NCBI RefSeq assembly: GCF_900964775.1
Contig: NC_041806.1
Span: forward strand, 19,560,297 to 19,624,296
Direction of reading: 5' to 3'
DNA length: 64,000 bases
From: Scleropages formosus
Taxonomy: Eukaryota > Chordata > Actinopteri > Osteoglossiformes > Osteoglossidae
Shown here: in pieces, positions 35,101-47,400 of the stretch
Layout: each line of letters begins with the position of its first letter
Numbering within the stretch: position 1 is the first letter of the stretch
Notes under the pieces: generated by a model
Database searches by the model: none
Seen by the model: only the letters and a program-made list of their open reading frames with translations
What the model was told of the DNA's origin: nothing
Translations under genes and position numbers: made by a program

Positions 35101-38100
35101 AACGAAATCTTGTGAAAGTATATTTTTCAGTTTGACTAGGAATGTTGGCAGTTGAATGTTACGGGCCTGCAGGGGGTGTGGTAAAGGACAGACTTGTACA
35201 GGATCCTGTTACATAAGTACAACAAGAAACTGCCAGAACAGCTTATATAAATACAAGCCCTTATTCCATACATCAGGATTATTATTCCATACAGTTGCAT
35301 TTTTACTGGTGTCATTTTCCTCCCTTGATTCTTTTTTTTTTTTTTTTTTGGACTTGTTTCAGACATTTTATGACTGAAGGTTTTGGTTTCTCGGTGTTAA
35401 TCAGACTATCTGCTTGCTAGTGAAGTGTGTATTAGCATGTAAATTACTGTGGGAACAAATAGTGATGGTGTATGAGCTGGATCAGAGTGGTGCTGCTTAG
35501 TCATGTTTTTCCTCACACGTATTCCGTCCGGCAGTTTAGTAATGCAGTCAAGACGTACGCGTTTCCTCGAAGTCTTGGCCGTTAACGGCAGTTAAAATGT
35601 AAATCGCTACTGAAACCGTAGATTCTGTAGTAGTAGAATGAATAATGCCAGCATTCATTCATTCATTCATTCATTCATTCGTTCACCTGACTCTTCTCCA
35701 AAGGTGAAGGTACTTGAAGTGATTTGCTCATTTATACAACCGGGTCATTTTTACCACATCAGCTGAGGGTAAATTCAGTACTGTGCAGAAGTCTTAGGCA
35801 CTTAGATGTTTCACAAAAATATTTTAGTCGGTTATTTAACATCTTATGCATTAACGTTAATGGAAAAGAGCATATATTTCCAAGCATTCCCTTTGCAGAA
35901 AGTTACAGTATTACAGGGTTTTGTATGTTGTTAAAGTATAAAATAGTAATAAACTACTTTCCAAAGAAAGAACTTGAGGTCTTTGTATGGCAAACATTCT
36001 AACTGAAGTAGAAAGAGCTGTATAAAGGCAATAAAACTGGGCAAGGGACAACCATTCTGAAAAATGTGAGGTTTTGTCCGATGTGGCAGTTTAACTCTCA
36101 GATCTTGCACCGTGGTAAGAGTGAGTATAGTAAGAAGACACAAGGTGGTCATCCTCGGGACAAGGGCTTGTTGACGATGGTTGGTTGGTTACTGAGCTTT
36201 GTAGGAAGTTTATTAATAAAGAGCATTATTTCTGGAATCATTCTCACTTTACAGCCCCCCCCCCAAGTACCTAAAACTTTGGCACAGTACTGTACCTCAG
36301 TCAGTCACTACAGGAGGAGTGGGGATTTTTCGACCTGGGCGTTTTGACGGCGAGGTGGCGTTTCTAACCTCTACACTACTGTTCTTCCTGGATATACTCC
36401 TGACTGCCACGGTCTGACACTAGATAAGCAGTCATTGATAATTTTAAATCTGTTCTTTCATTAACTTTTATTTCTTTATTTTTTGTAATCATTTAGTCAG
36501 GAAGCTGATTTATTTGGCATACGATCAAAGACAGATCTTCAGCAACATAAGGCAAGCTTTAAGCTGTAAAATTGGCTTCATGTAGCCAGAATTTAACGTC
36601 TGTGTCATCGATGTTCGTCAGATCCACTGGCGTGGGTGTGTAAGTGGGGCAGTAATCCAGCAGATGTTCTGCAGTTTGTTGCTGCTATCCACATGGGCGT
36701 CCAGGGCTGTCTGCTGGACATTTTCTATTTCTTTGAAGTTTTTTTGCTGCAGTTAATAGAGCAATGTCGTCTGCATAGATGAACTTCTTGGATGCTGTTG
36801 TTGGTATGTCGGCAGTATATACATTGAACAGCAGGGGAGCAAGAACCGATCCTTGGGGAACACCGTTTTTCAGGACTCTTTTCTTACTGCTGTTCTTCCC
36901 TACTGTCATTGTGAAGCTTCGGTTGGTTATCAGAGTTAGTATAAGCTTAACTAATATCTTGTTTGGGATTCTTTAGTGGAGTTTCAGTGCTAGAGCTTTG
37001 TGCCAGACCGTGTCGTATGCTGCTGACAAGCCAATGAACACAGCTCTGCTTTTTAGGCCTTTCTGAAAGTTCTCCTCAGTGTTTTCACTTAGTAGCATGA
37101 CTTGGTCGGTGGTGCATCTTCCCGGTCAGAAACCGGCTTGTTCATCAGGAGCTGTAGGCCGACTTGGCTGGATGCGGTTATAGACTCATCTCTCGAGTAG
37201 TTTGTATGTAATGCACAGCAGGCTGATAAGCTGGTAGGTACTAGCTTCTCCTGGTGGTTTATTCGATTTAATTATCCCAATCACTTTTGCATGTTGCCAT
37301 ATTTTTGGAATTTTGTTTTCGAGACATGTTATAGAAGATTCTAAGCCAGTTGATAGTCTGTTTATGATGAATTCTGGGTGTATGTTGTGCGGACCTGGAA
37401 CTTTACCAGGTTTGAGACATTTGATTGCAGTATCCCTTTCTTGAGGTGAAAACTCTTGATATAGGCCCATATCTGCTGAAGGTTTGTGTAACTCTTCTTT
37501 TAGTTAATTGAGCACTTTACAGGAAAACATTTTCTCACGTTCTGCAAATTTGCCACTTTTGATTAAAATATGCAGCCACATCTGCAGCTTTAACAGATGT
37601 GGTGTTGGGTTTTTTTTTTTTTTTTTTTTCTTTTTTTTTTTTTTCCCCCCCTTCCTTGTGCCAGTAAATCTGTGGATGGCTGTCCATGCTTTCCACTGCT
37701 TCCCTCCAGCATTTGTGCCTGGGTTTGTCTAGGTGCTCAGTGAGTTTGGAAGCTGTGATTTGGACTTCTTCATTAGTTTGAGCACTTTGGTGTTTTTTGT
37801 ATAATTCTTGACATTCTTCGTCCCAGCTGGGAGCAAAGAGTTTTCTTAGACCTCCACGAATGTGCTTTTTGGCTTTTTCTGTAATAATTTTGGTCAATTT
37901 ATTGTATAATTCATTTGTTATCTTTAGTTGGTTCTTCAAGACTGCTTATAGCTTCTTCAGTGTCCTTAGCAAAGTTGTTCCTGTTGGCTTTCTGCAGATT
38001 CCAACATTTAACTGGGTAGCTTGGTGTGGGCATAATCATTGCAGGGTGTTGTATTATAGATGGTGTATGTTGTGATCTTGGGAATATGCCCAATACTGTT

Positions 38101-39476
38101 TTTGTTGGGCTAATGGTTTGTGGGTTGTCACATTTTGTTGCGAAAGCCAGGTCTGGCTTCGTGCCACTCTTTCATCTTTATGACAACAAGCAACCAGCCA
38201 GCTTTCATTCAGGAAGAAGTTGCAGGTCAGCATTTGATGCCCAGTTCACTAGTTTCTCTCTACAGGCTGAATTACAGTGTACAATATATGCGGAGTGGCT
38301 AAAAACTGGGAGAGATGTAAAAACCGCTTTCGGTGGTTTGTACACATTAACGAATTTGACTCCATCGATAGCTGCAGCTATCCATTGAATATGGTTGCTT
38401 CTTGATGAAGTTGTCACATCAAAAATTTGTACATCTGACCTTGCTAGCGTGGTGTTCTTTGAAGTTGCTTAATGATATCACATTTGGCAGGTGTCAGTCC
38501 TTCAGCGTTAAGTTGTAGAGCTGTTGGGCCGGTCAAGTCTTGGAAGGCTTTTCTCGGCAAAGTTCCTTTTTGTGAAGTTGCTTGCATGGCAGTAGTGAGA
38601 CCAGTTTCTTCAATTTGAAGAGTGCTTAGCTGTCAGGGACGTTACCTGGGGGGTCACCGCGAGGAGGTAGCGCTTCTTGATGCCCTTGGAAACTGATTTA
38701 TCCCCGCCCCCCCATAACAAATAGGTGTAATTGGATTCCCTCGCAGTAGGAATTGCTCTAATGGGGATGAAGTCATAAAACAGACCATGTTATTTGAAAT
38801 TGCTATAATTTTGAAGGTTGCACTGAGGTAGAATCCCTGTGTAAATGTGTACATTAGTAAACCCCTTCAGACACAGGCGTCAGCTGAACGGCAAAGTAGC
38901 ACTAGTGTACGTATTTTGGACTCAACTGAAATGAACAACTTAATGCCTCCTGACGTCTTGCTTCTCTTCACCAGGTATCAGATAGCAGCTGCCCTTAGCA
39001 TGAGGCGCTATGCCTTGGTGTTTGGAGTGAATACCTTCGTCGCTCTTCTGCTACAGACCATCCTCACCCTCATCGTGGTTGACACTGCCGGGTTGGGCCT
39101 CGATATTTTCACGCAGGTAACTATATTTGGATAAAGAATGCATCAGCATTGTACATTTAGGCAGTGGGGTGGGTGCTTATCTCTCAATGTGCTTGCCATG
39201 TTCATCTTATTGATTCCCCCCCCCCCCCCTCCTCCCTCCTATTTTCTGCCCGTGTACTTGCCTCCTCAGTTCCTGATCTATGCCAGCTACTTTGCTGCAA
39301 TCGCTGTGATTTTCCTGGTGGCTGGCCTGTACAAGGTGGTGGCGCGGTACGGGAAGGCGTCCTCCAGCCCGAGCGACAGCAGCCAGACCGAGTCAGACTC
39401 AGCGGGGGGCAGTTTGACTCTCCGCGACACTGAGCTGACACAGGTCGTTGAAGACAAGCTGCAGCCTCAAAGCTAG
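32178..39476 (+). CDS. slc19a2: slc19a2, thiamine transporter 1, complete coding region
   Basis: Coding exons are 32178-32306, 33011-33601, 34037-34274, 34872-35064, 38975-39116 and 39270-39476. Phases agree and give 499 aa (human SLC19A2 497). The protein is a 12-TM major-facilitator carrier that imports thiamine across the plasma membrane. Diagnostic blocks: GPDKNLTE (with N-glycosylation sequon NLT near residue 38), [66 protein letters not shown]-like [38 protein letters not shown] and [13 protein letters not shown]. The central loop (about residues 210-255) is hydrophilic and family-variable. SLC19A3 is the main alternative; the second half and the chromosomal company of gpr161/dcaf6 favour SLC19A2. 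The start gives a shorter N terminus than human. Intron 4 is large (3.9 kb) because of inserted transposons. Confidence 0.94.
33652..33860 (-). mobile_element. SINE family A in slc19a2 intron 2
   Basis: A well-preserved minus-oriented copy with the full tail (catttattcacttagctgat), the caatttagggtaggtacctt middle and the head complement ctaccagctgtccca. It starts about 50 bp after the exon 2 donor. Confidence 0.82.
34520..34727 (-). mobile_element. SINE family A in slc19a2 intron 3
   Basis: Minus-oriented copy with an intact tail and middle. The head side is odd: the gaacctgtgacctttg segment is partly repeated (gaacctgcgacctttg), suggesting a small internal duplication instead of the usual head. 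Confidence 0.78.
35655..36395 (-). mobile_element. SINE family A copy split by a mariner-like element, slc19a2 intron 4
   Basis: The tail half lies at about 35655-35775 (after an attc tetranucleotide run) and the head half at about 36293-36395. They would be continuous at the gggtaa/gtacc position of the family consensus. The 517-bp DNA element 35776-36292 sits exactly between them. Confidence 0.75.
35776..36292. mobile_element. Mariner-like MITE nested in a SINE, slc19a2 intron 4
   Basis: Terminal inverted repeats of 26 nt match at 22 positions: 35776-35801 (cagtactgtgcagaagtctt...) and 36267-36292 (complement). The ends resemble a well-known fish family whose ends read like actgtgcaaaagtcttaggc. 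There is no coding capacity. Confidence 0.8.
36500..38660 (-). mobile_element. Non-LTR retrotransposon (LINE), antisense in slc19a2 intron 4
   Basis: Read on the minus strand, in order: an endonuclease-type stretch ([20 protein letters not shown] at 38390-38330), a linker ([20 protein letters not shown] near 37830), RT N-terminal motifs ([36 protein letters not shown] near 37250-37420), then [20 protein letters not shown] and [10 protein letters not shown] with the YADD catalytic box near 36770-36870. The order and motifs fit a jockey-like superfamily LINE; the clade was not fixed. The frame is broken in several places, so it is inactive. A poly(T)/poly(C) tract at 37608-37650 interrupts it. 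Confidence 0.82.
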
Positions 39477-41096
39477 GAGGCCGGAGTGTCCGTTTTTCTG
39501 TTTCTCAAAGGTCAACGAATGAGGAAAGGCCTGTCTTGTGTCTTAGGCTTCTGTTGCATCTATTGTTTACAGAATCGCGCGTTATCCAGCTTGCCTGGGT
39601 CGTCATAGTTAGACGTAGCCTCTGTTGAGGCTTTGAGAAGTGTCCTTTGTGCATAAAAAGCCTTTTTCAGCATTGTATGTTTGCACATGGGATGATCAGC
39701 ACTTAACATTCAACTGCAACACTCAGTTTTTACAAAAAATTGTGTACGAAGAATGAGTTAGAGCTTGAACTTTAGTCATTATACTGTAACTATATTATAC
39801 CTTTATCCATTTGCTTGTATGATACAAGCAACAGTACTTGAACATGTGCAATTGAGTGAACTTATCCCACTCCTGATGGGCTCCTACCCAGTGAAAAAAT
39901 AAGTAACAGCTTGTGCAAGTATGTACTCTTGCCATACACTCTGATTATGAATTTAGTAGAAAAGCATTTTTGCCTGTTATATTCATTTTGCTTCCATAAT
40001 TATGTTTCACACAGTTGTGGCACAGAGCCACACACACATGCTCTCAACCAACTGGAGGTGATCGCTGACAGCAGAACTTTCACCCCGTTTGTTACAGAGC
40101 AGACATTCAACACAACAGGCAAGTCAACGTGAAGTACACACTCAAAAACAAGGCAACATTTCAGAAAACTGCAACATTGAATAAATGCTTTTAACTTTAC
40201 AGAAACTTAACTTTCAGTGGAAGCCAAGGTGGGAGAACAATTTTCCTTTCATAGGGACAGTCAACCAATGACAAGTATTGATTGTCAATCAAATATCACA
40301 AGTAAAACAGCAGGTTCATTATTACTTTGCTGATGCTTTTCTCCAAAGTGTCTTATGGGGTTGAACTACTTAAAATGAATTTTTTTTTTTTTTTTTTACG
40401 GTCTGTAAATTGTTCAGACTATCAGTACGGTTACTATTAGTTACTGGAGTATAAAACAAAGTGATTTTGCTGTATTCATTACTCTAATACTATATGGTTG
40501 GCCACCTGCACCTGTTTAGCTCCTTCATAGCTATTACTTACTGTCACAAAGTGTGGGTTTCCTCCAGGTGCCCTGCTTTCCCCCAAACTCCAAAGTCTTG
40601 TGTTTCTGGTGCATTGGTGTGTAACACTATCACCCTGGATAAAAGTGTGAAACACTAAATCAGTGTGTGCCACTTTGGAGAAGTTTCCAAATGTAAATGT
40701 CTTGTTGGGCAGGGGTTATGGAAAATTCAAACTCAGTCTTCATAAATATGACAAAAATTCAAAAGTCAAGGTGGGGTTAGCTGTGTCTCTGGGTATATTT
40801 TGGTTTTCTAATTTTACATGACTTTTTTTTTTTTTTTTCCCTCCAGTAATATTTTTTTTTCAATAAGAAATGTTAATTTAATCCCCTCACAACCAAAATT
40901 TACCAGACATGAGGAAGTGATGGGTGTACAGTATTGCAGTATGTGCTTTGTTCTTGAATGTAAAGGTTATGCACAAAAAATGTTTCCCAGTCTGTGATAT
41001 TGATACTGTAACATTTATATTATTTTGATAGTAAGAAAGGTCTTAAAAACTGTGAAGTATTTATTGGATTGGATAAATGTCTGGTAGTGTGGAATG

Positions 41097-41140
<44 letters not shown>

Positions 41141-41185
41141 GTGGGGGTCAAGGCTCACTTGCTGACCTGTTACATGTGCTGTTGG
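39477..41185. other. slc19a2 3' flank, no gene recognised
   Basis: Non-coding AT-rich sequence after the slc19a2 stop. It holds a tail-only SINE A fragment (about 40318-40375, minus), a degraded SINE B-like copy (about 40480-40705, plus), several homopolymer tracts and a (TG)n microsatellite at 41101-41139. The end of the slc19a2 transcript was not resolved. Confidence 0.5.
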
Positions 41186-41193
41186 GTTTGGTC

Positions 41194-42023
41194 TAGGGTT
41201 GCCAACTGTCCCGTATAATACAGAATCGTTCATATTAAAACCATACAGAACGCGGTTTGTCCCGTATTTTAACCTTTCAGACATTTAAAAGTATTTATTA
41301 CATATATTTACTACATAAATAAATGTCGTAGTTTGCATAAAAGTGTTAAAATAAGATTAGAAAAGCATTGCAAAAATGGATGTGAAATACAGCTGTGGTG
41401 CGCGTGTGACTGTCAGAGGGAGGGTAGCTACTAAGTAGATGACTAGATGTCATCATGGCTACTAATAGTCCACGTCGTAACCGAAAATGATTAGAGAAGT
41501 ATAAAAAAAGAATGGGGGACAGAGAACCGATGGCTTAGCAAAGTCAGGGAGAATGAGGTTATGATGAAATGTAATTTAAACTTTGTAAGAGATTTTTCTC
41601 AGCCACGGTGAAGCAGGCGACGTAAAACAAGATGTGTCCATGGAAAATCGACGGAACGACCCCCAAGGAGCAATTTCCAGTTTTTTTTGTTGCACCCGCC
41701 TCGCCCGATGTTAATACAGTATGGTGGGCTATTGTTTTATATATTGTATTACACAGACATGTTTCTTTACACTTGTACCTTTCAAAATATATTACAAAAT
41801 GTATAATCCATTGGTTAAAATACATTTCCAGTATAAAACTACATTGGATTTGAGTGAGCTAAAAGCAAATGTCTCAGATTCATTTTAGCATTTAATGCAG
41901 TCAAGCGGAGTTCTTTTTTACACGTGCGTTAGCTACAGAGAAATTCCGTGTGTCCCTTATTTTCCTATAAAGATCCCGAAAGTGTCCCTTATTTTCTTCT
42001 GCAGGGGTTGGCAACCCTAGTAA
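41194..42023. mobile_element. hAT-like element, ~830 bp, between slc19a2 and gpr161
   Basis: Ends carry the inverted pair tagggttgccaac (41194 on) and gttggcaacccta (42008-42020). An exact 8-bp direct repeat gtttggtc flanks at 41186-41193 and 42024-42031, typical of hAT insertion. Internal tgtcccttatttt words repeat near the right end. No transposase frame was recognised, so it appears non-autonomous. Confidence 0.78.
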
Positions 42024-42789
42024 GTTTGGTCCCTGCTTCCCATATGAAATACCTTGGATATCCTCATCTGAATGTATTGAGATTCAGTTTTTACAGTAGA
42101 ACAACCCAATTGCTTTTTTCTGAAGGCCTGCTATTATTTGATATAAAAGTGTGTTAATATTTTATTACAATGTGCGACATATACAGCCAAAGCTAACTGC
42201 AGTTTAAATCACAATGTATTGAGTTGCTCTGGATATCTGTGCGCCATTGATTGTAATGAAGTGAAGACGTGACAGAAAACTTTTGTGAAGAACTGTTATA
42301 ATCCTGTTACATAGATTATTTTGTACTATGGTATAATAAAAGTGGAAATTGTGTGCATTTTGTTTTTAAACTGGAACTAGTGTCCTTCCTTTTTTAAAAT
42401 AAATATATATTAACTTGTAAATACATACAGTACTTGTCTCACAGTAGCCCGGTTAACTCGCCATAGGTGCAAAGCGGGCAACCGGAAAAGCCCGTGCACG
42501 TGAAAGAGCTGTGAGGTTCCGTGCCCAGGCCCAATTGGCGGAGAGCAGGTCACGTGATGGGGGTGCGCTCCGCTGCGGGAATGTTTGATCTTCGTTGGTG
42601 GTCCCGGCTGCTGAAAGCGCTAAATAGTTAAAATACAAAGCAGTAAACAAAATGAACGCAAGCAAACAAGCCCCAGTTTGCCATTTAAACACTGAAATTA
42701 AAGAGTCGTTTGCTCCTGTGCACAAAAGGGGAATAATGGGCGCTGAAGTGAGACAACAGCAAAACTTAAGTTTTGTGTGTGCGTTGTTT

Positions 42790-43570
42790 AGTGCAGGTCG
42801 GTGTTAAATGAGACTCCCCTGCGGAGACCCGCGTCGGTGCGGGTGCTCGAGGGCCGCGCCGTCACACAGACCACCCACAGACAGAGCGCGGCGAGGGGCC
42901 CCGGCCGGCCGGGGCGGAGAGCTGGGAGAGCGGGGCGCCAGACACCAGACGCCATTTCTCTCAGCGGCTCCCTTCACTCGCACACACACACACAGCGCTG
43001 GCGGACAAGAAAGAGGCCGAACCGGTGACGGAGGAGAGAGACGGCGGCGCCGCCCGCGGGATGATGGTCCCGCCGACGCAGTTTGCATGAGCCCGTCCGC
43101 GGTGAGCAGGGACTCGGCACTCGGGGCTCGGGACGGGGCGGTGGGTTGGCGGGCACAGCGGAGCGCTGCGAACAAAGAGAAAGTTACCGAGCGCGCCGCG
43201 CGCCCCCCTTCGCCCTCTCATTTTCACACACTAGTTTTACACCATTTCCACCCTTCCTGCGACGTCCAGCGTTTACTTTGTTCGGGTAATACCAGAAGAG
43301 CGCGAATTTATTATAATTAGGTTTGAGGAGGAGGAGGGACAGTTCATGAAGGTCCGAAAAGATGTGCGCGCGCCATGCAGTGAGTGGGGTCCTTAACGGC
43401 CCCGCTTCGCTCCAGCCTCCTGTTCAGGTGTCGAGGTCGCCAGTGTTGGCGGCGAAGAGCGCGTGGCTCACGCGCGAGCGCTGCACACAGGGACTGCGTG
43501 CGCCGCGCGCACCGTGACGCCGCCGCCGCTCGCGGAACCCTTTCCGATCGATGCGCGTTTCGGACGAAAG
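42790..43570 (+). promoter_or_regulatory. gpr161: CpG-island region upstream of gpr161, likely promoter and 5' non-coding exon
   Basis: Very GC- and CpG-rich by eye, in contrast to the AT-rich flanks. It lies 0.9-1.6 kb before the first coding exon. A pyrimidine-rich acceptor ending ctccag at 44285-44290, in front of the coding exon, suggests that a non-coding first exon in this island is spliced to 44291. The exon itself was not delimited. Confidence 0.5.
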
Positions 43571-43882
43571 CGCTTCTCTCTCGACTTCCTGTAAAAATAC
43601 GTAATTTTCTTTATTACAAACATCTTTTGACACTTTTTGTCCTCGCACGCGTTTGCCAGCCGTGTATTTCGAGTTGATTTAAAAAAAAAAAAAAAAAAAA
43701 TTGTCATATTGTGCATTGTTTACTTGTAAATATATTAATTTTTTTTTGCACTGTAAAAAATATGTGCAGTATTCTTCTCAGTACTTTATCTGCTGATGTG
43801 CGTGTGTTTTCAGCACGCTGAAGAATAAAGTTAAGAAATATGAAACAGATGGAGAGTAATGTGCAGTAGTGATGATGGATGT

Positions 43883-43885
<3 letters not shown>

Positions 43886-43919
<34 letters not shown>
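43886..43919. repeat. (CA)n microsatellite
   Basis: An uninterrupted CA dinucleotide run between the gpr161 CpG island and its first coding exon. A 20-bp poly(A) tract lies nearby at 43681-43700. Confidence 0.95.
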
Positions 43920-43922
<3 letters not shown>

Positions 43923-44422
43923 TGGAGAGCTTCAGTTGTCCGGCTCTGCTGTTGGAAGCAGCAGGAATTTAGCTGAAGAACTGTATTTAATTTTTAAAGT
44001 GGCTGAAGAGTTTCAGGGATAGGCTCTGGACCACGGCGACCGTGCCCTGGCTTGCAGCGTAATGACAGCGAGTGAGTGAGTGTTAGTTTGTTGCAGTGTG
44101 TTTGAGGACAGGGCGGGTGTGTATGTGTGGTACCAGATGGTACCAGGCCTTTTCCACACACTACTTGTGTGGCTTCATAATAATTCCACGGATAAAGTAA
44201 ACTTGTGGGTAATAAGTGGTAAATCCGAAGGAGCGCCGTGATGGAAAGTGTGTGTTCGAGGGGTTTGTGTCAACTCTCCTCTCTCCTCCAGTGCCAGCGC
44301 ACTGTACTGCCGTAGCCCCCACCCCACTCACGCGTGGTCCCGCACCTGGATCGGGCGCTTCTGTTCCTCTTGCAGGAGCCTCCCAGCATGCAGGCGTCCC
44401 CCCCGCCCGCCGCCACCTCACC

Positions 44423-47400
44423 ATGAACGGCAGCGGGAATGCGTCGGCGCTTGGGAACGTGACCGCGGGTCGCGGCGGAGGCGCCGCCGTGCTCGAGTGC
44501 GTCTCCATCGTGGCCATCACCCTGCTGGCGTGCCTGGGCAACCTGCTCATCGTGGTCACCCTGTACCGGAAGCCCTACCTGCTGACGCCCAGCAACAAGT
44601 TCGTGTTCAGCCTGACGCTGTCGAACCTGCTGCTCTCGGCGCTCGTGCTGCCCTTCGTGGCGGTGAGCTCGGCGCGGCACGACTGGATCTTCGGCGTTGT
44701 CTGGTGCAACTTCAGCGCGCTGCTCTACCTGCTCGTCGGCTCGGCCAGCATGCTCACGCTGGGGGCCATCGCCATTGACAGGTGGGGGGTGGGGATGTCG
44801 GGTTGGGTCCTTTTCAGGTCTTCTTTCAGTGTTGGAGCACGCTGCCTCGGGGGGAGTGAGCTTTTGCGTGTAGGTGACTCGCCTCTTAATGACACAGACT
44901 TCTAACCTGGAGGTTCTCGGTTCCCTTCCCAGGATTGGCGCCGTGCGCCCTTGAGCGAGGTGCTGTAAATCACTGTGAACGTGCCATGACAGTACTCTGT
45001 GTTTTTTTCCACTTAGCTGACACTTTTCTCCAAAAGTGATGTACAGTGTTAAGCTACTTGCACTGATTTACCCATTTATACACCTGGGTTATTTTACTGG
45101 AGCAAGGTACTCATCTTGAATTACTCAAGGGTACTACAGCAGGGGGTGGGATTCAAACCCGATGGCAACAACCACTACGCTACCTGCTGCCCCAGAACTG
45201 AGCTGTGCTACTGTGTAAAGTTTTTGGAATAAAAGCATCAGCTAAATGACGAAATGATGCTCAGATGAACTAGAAAAAGAAACGTTTCTCCTTTTTGAAA
45301 GTACATACACTTCGTAAGACATGTCCTGCATATAGCGTTGAGCGTTTATGGAATAAAAACTCATAGGAGTAGTTAACACAATGACAGAACACAGTAAATT
45401 ATGGACAGAAACTTGATTACTCCAAGCATTGGACGATGGGGGGGAGAACATCTTGCTGCCACATTGACGGTCTACCAGTCAGCCATCGATCAATATCGTC
45501 CTATTAGTCTCCTAATATTGCAACTAAAGGAGCCGATTCAATACTTTTATTAATCATTTTGGTGATGCTTTTTTCCTACAGTGATTTACAGCATTAAACT
45601 ACTTACAATTATTTAAACATTTATACAGCTGGGTAATTTTTTCCTGGAGCAATTTAGAGTAAGTACCTTGTTAAAGGGTATTAGTTGGAGGTGGGATTTG
45701 AACCTGTGACCTTTGGACCTAATGGTAGCAGTTCTAACCACTATGCTACCAGTGCACCCCCCCTCCTTTATTTTTTTTTTATTTTATTTTATTTTTATTT
45801 TTATTAATGGAGTGGTAATTCAACCCCCTCGTAACAGGAAGTGGCCTAAGGGGCATTTCACAGAACGACTCGTCCCAGTTAGAATAGGAATGGAAGTGCG
45901 GTACAAGAATATTACTTTACCGTTTCTATGTCTCTAAAGCTTTGGTTTTTACCGTCAGCTGTGTCCCAGGAGTTAGGAGGATGAGTTATAAAGTTACTCT
46001 TAAAACGGGACAATTTTACCACGATGGATTACTGACCGCCTTGGTGTCACAACCCCTTTGCCCATAGGTACTACGCCGTGCTCTACCCCATGATGTACCC
46101 CATGAAGATCACAGGCAACCGCGCCGTGCTCGCCATCACCTATGTGTGGCTGCACTCCCTGGCCGGCTGTCTGCCGCCGCTCTTCGGCTGGTCGGCCTTC
46201 GAGTTCGACCGCTCCAAGCGCACGTGCACGGCGGCGTGGCACCGCGAGGTCGGCTACACGGCCTTCTGGGTGGCGTGGTGTGGCCTGCTGCCGTTCGCGG
46301 CCATGCTGGTGTGCTACGGCGTCATTTTTCGCGTGGCTCGCGTTAAGGCACGCAAGGTGCACTGCGGGACCGTGGTGGCGGCCCAGGAAGAGGGTTCGGC
46401 GCCGAAGGACGGCCGCAAGATTTCCAACGCGTCCACTTCGTCGTGCGGCAGCCGCCGCGGCCCCGTGTACTCGGGCAACCAGTGCAAAGCCCTGGTCACC
46501 ATCCTGGTGGTGATCGGCACCTTTGTGGCCACCTGGGGACCCTACTTGGTGGTGATCAGCACGGAGGCCCTGTGGGGGAAGGGCAGCATCTCCCCTGGAA
46601 CGGAGATCCTGGTGACGTGGCTGTCCTTCGCCAGCGCCATCTGTCATCCCCTCATCTACGGACTCTGGAATAAGACTGTGCGCAAGGAGCTACTGGGCAT
46701 GTGCTTCGGGGACCGCTACTACCGCGAGTCCTTCGTGACCCGCCACCGGAACTCGCGGCTCTTCAGCATCTCGAACCGCATCACGGGTGAGTGGGCGGAG
46801 CCGAGCCGCGGAGGCGGAGCCCGGCTTTGCGGGCCGTCTCTTGGCCTTTTGCAGCATCTGGCGTCCTTTTTGTTTTTCGGGCACGTGGGCATCTTTCTTT
46901 AGCCGTAGCTCGTGAGTCAGCCTCCGCACGGCCGAGCGATAGCGGCTCTTATTCGCAAACGTTTCCTGCGACTTTGTTTTATAACAGGGAAAAGAAAACA
47001 GGCTAGAAGTTCTTTCTTTTCTTTGCAGTTTCCCCAGTTAGATACAGTATGTTGCATGAATAACGATATGCATTTTTGTAAAGAGCATGAGATGCAGAGT
47101 GTAGTAATGGGTGCGCCCATGCCTCACTTAATGGGGACGTACGCCCTGGATGGGGTCGTTGTGGTCATCTGTCTCACGGATGTTTATAGTGCACTATAAG
47201 TCGCTTTGGAGAAAAGCATCGGCTAAGTGAACTAATAATAACAGTAGTAGTATTGAATGCACTCTCATTGTGTTCCACTGATGAATGGATGAGTGACCCG
47301 TTGTAAGTGGTGTATCTAGCAGTGTAAGTCACCGCGGTGAATAAGGTGTGTGGGCTGGTAACACTACATAGAGTTGCTATGGAGAAAAGTGTCTGCTAAG

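Noticed and set aside
36685-38417. Minus-strand frames in slc19a2 intron 4, considered as host exons
   Set aside because: They carry LINE endonuclease and reverse-transcriptase motifs, including YADD.
46000-46647. A 215-codon minus-strand frame opposite gpr161 exon 2
   Set aside because: It is a shadow of the GC-rich gpr161 exon, which removes stops on the opposite strand.
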